From WHSW01 sp963851045 (GTDB lineage: Bacteria > Actinomycetota > Thermoleophilia > Solirubrobacterales > 70-9): a DNA stretch of 64,000 nucleotides. The notes beneath the pieces were generated by a model that saw only the letters and a program-made list of their open reading frames with translations, had not been told where the DNA came from and made no database searches. The stretch lies in assembly GCA_963851045.1 (NCBI GenBank), contig CAWKNC010000001.1:992001-1056000 (forward strand), given 5' to 3'. Positions 60,277 through 64,000 of this stretch are shown here, piece after piece (the first letter of the stretch is position 1; each line of letters opens with the position of its first letter). Made by a program: the position numbers and the translations under genes.

Positions 60277-60598
60277 ATGAGCCGGCTTCGATACCTGAAT
60301 CCGTTTCGCATCCGCGCCGCGGTGCGCGACATCCGCCGCGTGATGGGCGATGGCGGGCCGAAGGCGATCCGCCTCGCCGGCATCGGCCACCCGAGCGGCT
60401 GGGTGCTGCCGAGCTCGACAATCACGATCGAGGTCATCGGTCGCGACGGCCGGGTCGAGCGCTTCTGCCCGGAGGTCCCGGTGCCCGTTTCCCTACGCGT
60501 GGGCGTGGCGGATCGCGCGAAAGCTCGGCGTGCCGCTGATTCGAAGCGCCAAGCCGGAGGACATCGAAGTCCAGGTCCCGGTGCCGCGCCGAGGCTGA
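60277..60598 (+). pseudogene. Small conserved-type protein, frameshifted
   Basis: About 106 residues after repair: RLRYLNPFRIRAAVRDIRRV at the N-terminus, then FCPEVPVPFPYAWAWRIARK (joined across the break) and GVPLIRSAKPEDIEVQVPVP. The break lies near 60484-60490 in GGTGCCCGTTTCCC, one C too many. No family recognised. It lies 11 bp after the RidA gene and is convergent with the next gene (1-bp gap). The intact sequence on both sides argues for a recent lesion or an error rather than decay. Confidence 0.65.
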
Positions 60599-60599
60599 G

Positions 60600-60848
60600 C
60601 TACTCGGTCAGCGGGTCGCGGCGGATCTTCTGAAAGAGCGCGACGAGGCGATCCATCTCGGCCTTGCTGAGGTTCGCGCGCTTTCCCTTCGACTTGATCG
60701 CGAGGCTTCGCACCTCGCGGCGCTCTTCGGGCGAGAGCCGGTCCCAGTACTGCTTTCCCGTGGTGGTGAGCCAGGCGATCGTCGCGAGCACCCTCCGCCA
60801 CGGCACCTTGCGCACGGCTGTGAGCGTCTGTAGGACCCAGGGCGGCAC
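60600..60848 (-). CDS. Small basic actinobacterial protein of unknown function
   Basis: An 82-residue, helical, basic protein: TLTAVRKVPWRRVLATIAWL, then QYWDRLSPEERREVRSLA and LSKAEMDRLVALFQKIRRDP. I have seen this style of protein annotated as hypothetical in related actinobacteria. A TAGATT box lies 6 nt before the GTG start, a clear leaderless arrangement. A neighbouring 37-bp gap separates it from the xseB stop. Confidence 0.75.
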   Translation of the reverse strand: MPPWVLQTLTAVRKVPWRRVLATIAWLTTTGKQYWDRLSPEERREVRSLAIKSKGKRANLSKAEMDRLVALFQKIRRDPLTE

Positions 60849-60884
60849 GCCTCGAATCTACCCATCCGCGTGCGGGGCAAGCGT

Positions 60885-61130
60885 CTAGGACGCCGGCGGC
60901 TCGAGCGAGGCGACCAGCGCGTCGAGGTCGAGCTCGGCGAGTTCGCCCGAGACCGCGTCGAGCTCTGACTTGCAGAACTCGATCAGGCCCTTGGCCTCGG
61001 TGCAAAGCGCGAGCGTCTCGCGCAGCTCGGCAGCGCCGGAGTCGAGCCGGGCGATGATCGCCTCGAGCCGCGCGATCGCGGTCTCGTAGGTCTCAGGTGG
61101 CGTCGCCGCTTCCATCGCTTCAGTCTGCAT
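60885..61130 (-). CDS. xseB: Exodeoxyribonuclease VII small subunit
   Basis: XseB forms ExoVII with XseA, degrading single-stranded DNA in both directions. The 81-residue protein has the family helix pair: YETAIARLEAIIARLDSGAA, then ELRETLALCTEAKGLIEFCK. The ATG at 61130 overlaps the xseA stop by 11 bases; ATG 61115, 5 nt past that stop, is an alternative. It is followed by a small actinobacterial gene. Confidence 0.9.
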   Translation of the reverse strand: MQTEAMEAATPPETYETAIARLEAIIARLDSGAAELRETLALCTEAKGLIEFCKSELDAVSGELAELDLDALVASLEPPAS

Positions 61131-62442
61131 CGTCGATTGTGGCGCGGACGGCATCGTCGGCAAAGCGCAGATCGACGGTGCCGCGGCGGCGGGCCTCGGC
61201 AGCCGACGTGACCGGCATCCCCTCGGGGTCGGCGACGAGCGCGTAGCCGCGGGCCAGGGTGCGCTCGGGGTCGTGAGCGGCGAGCGCGGTGGAGTAGGCA
61301 TCGAGCTGGCGGGTGACCGCGGCGCGAACGGCGCTGAAGCGGTCTGCGGCGCGCTTGATCACGATCGTGTGGGTGGCGGCGAGGCCGGTTCGCTGGGAGA
61401 GCCCGCGGGTCGCGGAGGCGCGCACCTCGCGCAGCGTCTGGTGAAGGCGCGCGCGCTCGTCTCGCACGGCGCGCTCCGGCGCTCGCGAGCACTCGGCGAG
61501 GCGCTCGGCGCGGCGCGTCACCGAGCCGCGGGCGGTGCGCGTCACCAGCGAGGTCGCGGCGAGCAGCTCGGTCCTCGCCATGACGATGTCGCGCTGCACG
61601 AGCGCCTCGGCCGCGTGGGTCGGTGTCGAGCACGAGACGGCGGCGACGTCGTCGATCAGCGTGCGGTCGACCTCGTGGCCGACGGCGCTGATCACCGGCA
61701 GGCGCAGCATCGCGATCGTGCGGCAGAGGTTCTCGTCGCAGAACGCCCAGAGGTCGGTGAGCGAGCCGCCGCCGCGACAGACGACCGCGACCTCGACCGC
61801 CTCGATGCCCGCCAGCTCGCGCAGCGCCTTGGCGATCGCGGGCGCGGCGCGGCGATCCTGCACAGGTGCGTCGGCCCAGACGATCGTCCCGCGCCAGCCG
61901 CGGCGCTCGAGTCCCGCGAGCAGGTCGGCGCAGGCGGCGCTCGAGCGCGCGGTGACGACGCCGATCGTCTTCGGGATCGCGGGGCGGCGCAGAGCGCGCT
62001 GCTTTTCGAGCAGGCCGTCGGCGTCGAGCGCGCGGCGCGAGCGGTCGAGCTGGGCGAGCAGGTCGCCCTCGCCCGCCAGGCGCACGTAGGTGGCGCGAAA
62101 GGAAAAGCTCGGCGAGGCGGTCTGGCTGCCGGGGTAGTAGTCGGGTCCGCCGCCGATCACGACCTGGGCGCCGTCTTTGAGCGCGCCGTCGGGGAGCTTT
62201 AAGCGATCGAGGTCGGAGTTCCAGATCGAACAGCGCGCTGCTCCGTCGGAGTCGCGCAGCTCGAAGTAGGTGCTCGTCCGCGCCCGTTTGAGGTTGAAGA
62301 CCTCGCCGACGATCAGCACCCGCGGGCGCTTTCGCACGAAGTCGCGAAAGCCGTTGGCCCAGGCGCCGACGGTGAAGGGGCCGGGGAGGTCGGGGTCGCG
62401 CGCGTCGGCGGCGTGATCGAGCGGTGCCTGAAAGCCCTCCAT
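61120..62442 (-). CDS. xseA: Exodeoxyribonuclease VII large subunit
   Basis: The catalytic subunit of ExoVII. The 440-residue protein has the N-terminal OB-fold (FTVGAWANGFRDFVRKRPR, VGEVFNLKRARTSTYFELRD), the nuclease core with GVVTARSSAACADLLAGLER and AVVCRGGGSLTDLWAFCDE (conserved GGGS region), SAVGHEVDRTLIDDVA and a long helical C-terminus. The start is ATG 62442; a 38-bp gap separates it from the upstream reductase gene. xseA-xseB are coupled. Confidence 0.93.
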   Translation of the reverse strand: MEGFQAPLDHAADARDPDLPGPFTVGAWANGFRDFVRKRPRVLIVGEVFNLKRARTSTYFELRDSDGAARCSIWNSDLDRLKLPDGALKDGAQVVIGGGPDYYPGSQTASPSFSFRATYVRLAGEGDLLAQLDRSRRALDADGLLEKQRALRRPAIPKTIGVVTARSSAACADLLAGLERRGWRGTIVWADAPVQDRRAAPAIAKALRELAGIEAVEVAVVCRGGGSLTDLWAFCDENLCRTIAMLRLPVISAVGHEVDRTLIDDVAAVSCSTPTHAAEALVQRDIVMARTELLAATSLVTRTARGSVTRRAERLAECSRAPERAVRDERARLHQTLREVRASATRGLSQRTGLAATHTIVIKRAADRFSAVRAAVTRQLDAYSTALAAHDPERTLARGYALVADPEGMPVTSAAEARRRGTVDLRFADDAVRATIDDAD

Positions 62443-62479
62443 CAGGCGATGATCGCCGAGCAGGCGGCGGTTAGGCGCG

Positions 62480-62923
62480 TTAGGCGTCGATGCGCTCGAG
62501 AACGACGACCGGAATCTCGCGGTCGGTGTTGCCCTGATAGGCGTCGTAGTCGGGCCAGTAGCCGGCCATCGTCCGCCACACCTCGGGGCGCTCCTCGGCG
62601 GTGGCGACGCGCGCCTTTGCGCGGTACTTGTCGCCCTTGATCTGGATCTCGACCTCGGGATCGTCCTCAATGTTCAAAAACCATGCCGGCGGCGCGTCGC
62701 TGCCGCCCTTTGAGGCGACGATCATCACGTCGTCACCGCGGCGCCCGTAGATCAGCGGCGTCGTGCGCTCCTCGCCCGATTTGCGTCCCTTGGTCGTCAA
62801 CAGCAGGGTGAGGGTGCCCTGCCAGTAGTGACCCTCCTCGCCGTCGGTTTCCCGGTAGCGCTCGACGTGTTCTTGTCCAAAGAGCATCGATATTGATGAA
62901 AGCAGACTGGACACTTGTTTCAT
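62480..62923 (-). CDS. F420-dependent nitroreductase-family protein (Ddn/DUF385 type)
   Basis: A 147-residue split-barrel protein of the deazaflavin (F420)-dependent nitroreductase family. Typical segments are HYWQGTLTLLLTTKGRKSGE (phosphate/F420-binding GRKSG), ERTTPLIYGRRGDDVMIVAS and WFLNIEDDPEVEIQIKGDKY. Family members reduce nitro-drugs or quinones with F420H2, so F420 biosynthesis is implied in this organism. ATG 62923 is the chosen start; longer reading lies in poorly coding sequence. Divergent from a zinc-ribbon gene, 74 bp apart. Confidence 0.88.
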   Translation of the reverse strand: MKQVSSLLSSISMLFGQEHVERYRETDGEEGHYWQGTLTLLLTTKGRKSGEERTTPLIYGRRGDDVMIVASKGGSDAPPAWFLNIEDDPEVEIQIKGDKYRAKARVATAEERPEVWRTMAGYWPDYDAYQGNTDREIPVVVLERIDA

Positions 62924-62997
62924 GTGGGCGTTCGTTGCAGCCGCCGATAGGGGGAGGGAAGGAAGTCGTGGGGGGCTTAGAAAGGGATAGGGAAAAG

Positions 62998-63234
62998 ATG
63001 AACGAACAGGGGGCGATCGAGGAGCGCTGCGGAAACTGCAATGCCCTCGTTCCCGAAGATGATGGATATGAGAACGGTCGTGGGGACCTTCTCTGCACAG
63101 AGTGTTTCGTCGACCAGTGGGGACCTTCAACCCAGGAGCTCGCGATGAGCTTCGGCGCCGAGCACGCCGGTGTCGGTGCTGGGGCGGGCGGCTCCTCCGT
63201 GTGGAGCGGATCGGATCTGGGCGGGCTGTCCTAG
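62998..63234 (+). CDS. Small zinc-ribbon protein
   Basis: A 78-residue protein with two CxxC pairs (ERCGNCNAL and LLCTECFVDQWG, about residues 10-39), consistent with a single zinc ribbon, and a Gly/Ser-rich tail. AGGGAAAAG precedes the ATG at 62998. It is divergent from the F420-type reductase. The role is unknown. Confidence 0.72.
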   Translation: MNEQGAIEERCGNCNALVPEDDGYENGRGDLLCTECFVDQWGPSTQELAMSFGAEHAGVGAGAGGSSVWSGSDLGGLS

Positions 63235-63240
63235 CCGGAT

Positions 63241-63663
63241 CTACGCGGGCTTCGCCGTCATCGCCCAGACGCTGATGACATAGGCGATCAACAACAGAGC
63301 TGTGAGCGAGGTGGCGACGCGGACCGCGACGGTCCCGCCGTCACCTCGTCGCGTTGAGACGCCGGCTGTGATCGTCGCGATCGCGAGGAAGAGCAGGCCG
63401 GCGTCGGCGGCGATGAACCCGATTCCGATCCAGGCGGGATCCGAATCGACCTTGTCCCACCCCTGCTCGGAATAGACCCACTGTGCGCCGCCGCGCATGA
63501 CGATGTAGCCGGGGACCGCGGCATAGAGCAGAGCCTTGTAGCCCGCGCGAAACGACTCGGCGGATTCGCTGCGCCAGGCGGCGCTGAGATAGATCAGCGC
63601 AAGGACGAGCCCGCCGGTCGCGACCATCGCCCCGAGCACATGGACGAAGAGGGCGGTCTCCAC
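63241..63663 (-). CDS. Small four-helix membrane protein
   Basis: A 140-residue protein with four hydrophobic segments (about residues 4-27, 45-60, 77-98 and 112-133). The opening LFVHVLGAMVATGGLVLALI is like DUF2269-type membrane proteins, but I am not sure. The GTG start is one base after the stop of the upstream gene, so the two are coupled and may form one complex. Confidence 0.65.
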   Translation of the reverse strand: METALFVHVLGAMVATGGLVLALIYLSAAWRSESAESFRAGYKALLYAAVPGYIVMRGGAQWVYSEQGWDKVDSDPAWIGIGFIAADAGLLFLAIATITAGVSTRRGDGGTVAVRVATSLTALLLIAYVISVWAMTAKPA

Positions 63664-63664
63664 C

Positions 63665-64000
63665 TCAGGCCCCCGGCTTGAAGATCATGTCGGCAAGCAA
63701 CAGCACGATCAGCGCGGTGCGGACCACGTGCCAGCGAATCGCCGTCGAGTCCAGCGCCGCGATCCCGTCGGGCCCGCCTTCGACCCCGAACATCCCGGCG
63801 TGCGCGCGCCGCCCCGTCTCGGCCGCAAGCGCCCAGAGCACGATCGCGGCGACGATCCAGAAGTCCAGGAGCCCGTAGCTGTCGACGTAGAGCGCGAGCC
63901 AGACGCCGAAGATCAGCGTGCCGGCGCCGCCAACGCCGTCGAGCACCTGCGCCGTGGTGACCGCGCGAGCGGGAGCCGGGCCCCCGAGCGCAAAGCCCGA
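63665..64000 (-). CDS. Membrane protein, 5' end outside window
   Basis: The frame is open to the window edge; 111 residues are visible. Two or three hydrophobic helices are seen (GAGTLIFGVWLALYV, LLDFWIVAAIVLWALA and a C-terminal ALIVLLLADMIF), separated by a loop with HAGMFGVEGGPDGIAALDS. GTG 63946 is an internal possibility, but coding character continues beyond it to base 64000. It resembles the following four-helix protein in layout; they may be a duplicated pair. Confidence 0.62.
   Translation of the reverse strand, partial: SGFALGGPAPARAVTTAQVLDGVGGAGTLIFGVWLALYVDSYGLLDFWIVAAIVLWALAAETGRRAHAGMFGVEGGPDGIAALDSTAIRWHVVRTALIVLLLADMIFKPGA

Noticed and set aside
62468..62490. Direct repeat of GTTAGGCG near the end of the F420-type reductase
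   Set aside because: Two copies of a short GC word at a stop codon; too short and common to call a repeat element.
1..64000. CRISPR arrays, insertion sequences, prophage genes, rRNA and riboswitches
   Set aside because: I looked for short direct repeats with spacers, transposase motifs, integrases and known RNA signatures and found none.

Overview
The window is a gene-dense, very GC-rich bacterial chromosome segment with many GTG and TTG starts, 1-8 nt start/stop overlaps and short intergenic gaps. The gene order tatD-rsmA-ispE ... glmU-prs-rplY-pth ... mfd-mazG-eno-ftsB is the classical actinobacterial housekeeping block. An F420-type nitroreductase, a large sigma factor/zinc-finger/membrane fusion, csrA, a DUF1254/DUF1214 protein and a MurG-like glycosyltransferase fit a deep-branching soil actinobacterium. 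I infer the Solirubrobacterales/Thermoleophilia from gene content and composition, not from a search. No phage, transposase, CRISPR array or plasmid gene was seen.

Layout. 1-5.3 kb: tatD (cut by the left edge), rsmA, ispE, a DedA-PAP2 fusion, a small membrane protein, a PucR-type regulator and tRNA-Gln. 5.4-24.5 kb: glmU-prs and rplY-pth-crotonase-mfd, interleaved with lipid and envelope genes (GDPD, DUF6159, MFS exporter, UbiB-like kinase, DUF1254 protein), a secreted copper-radical oxidase and a stress-protein/membrane fusion. 24.6-28.2 kb: PpiC/SurA-like foldase, mazG, eno, ftsB. 28.2-39.3 kb: a tightly packed apparent operon with two very large polytopic membrane proteins, three sulfotransferases, a MurG-like glycosyltransferase and a flippase. 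It reads as a pathway for a sulfated cell-surface glycan, placed directly behind ftsB where mycobacteria carry other genes. 39.3-45.7 kb: an unusual HTH/acidic/basic protein divergent from csrA, a small membrane protein, nuclease, class I aldolase, a YbdK-like ligase, a zinc-ribbon pseudo-rhomboid, an O-methyltransferase and a GNAT enzyme. 45.7-49.4 kb: a structured intergenic stretch, a NarL-type regulator with a soluble kinase, a sigma factor fusion and tRNA-Leu. 49.4-56.2 kb: TetR/cupin/aldehyde dehydrogenase, two exported or anchored proteins of unknown role and a membrane class III nucleotide cyclase. 56.2-64 kb: a frameshifted S15-type hydrolase, a CsbD/coiled-coil pair, a frameshifted RidA and a second frameshifted small gene, xseB-xseA, an F420-type reductase, a zinc-ribbon protein and small membrane proteins running off the right edge.

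Three observations run across the window. Many genes have no Shine-Dalgarno sequence and instead carry a TAnnnT box 6-11 nt before the start codon, which suggests leaderless transcripts. A 50-nt hairpin-forming repeat occurs twice (5391-5440 and 17595-17644, 44/50 identical). Several genes lack a canonical start where homology demands one (mfd, the O-methyltransferase), and three single-base frameshifts cluster between 57.1 and 60.5 kb; these are either real lesions or consensus errors. The best candidate for an undescribed system is the ftsB-linked sulfoglycan operon.
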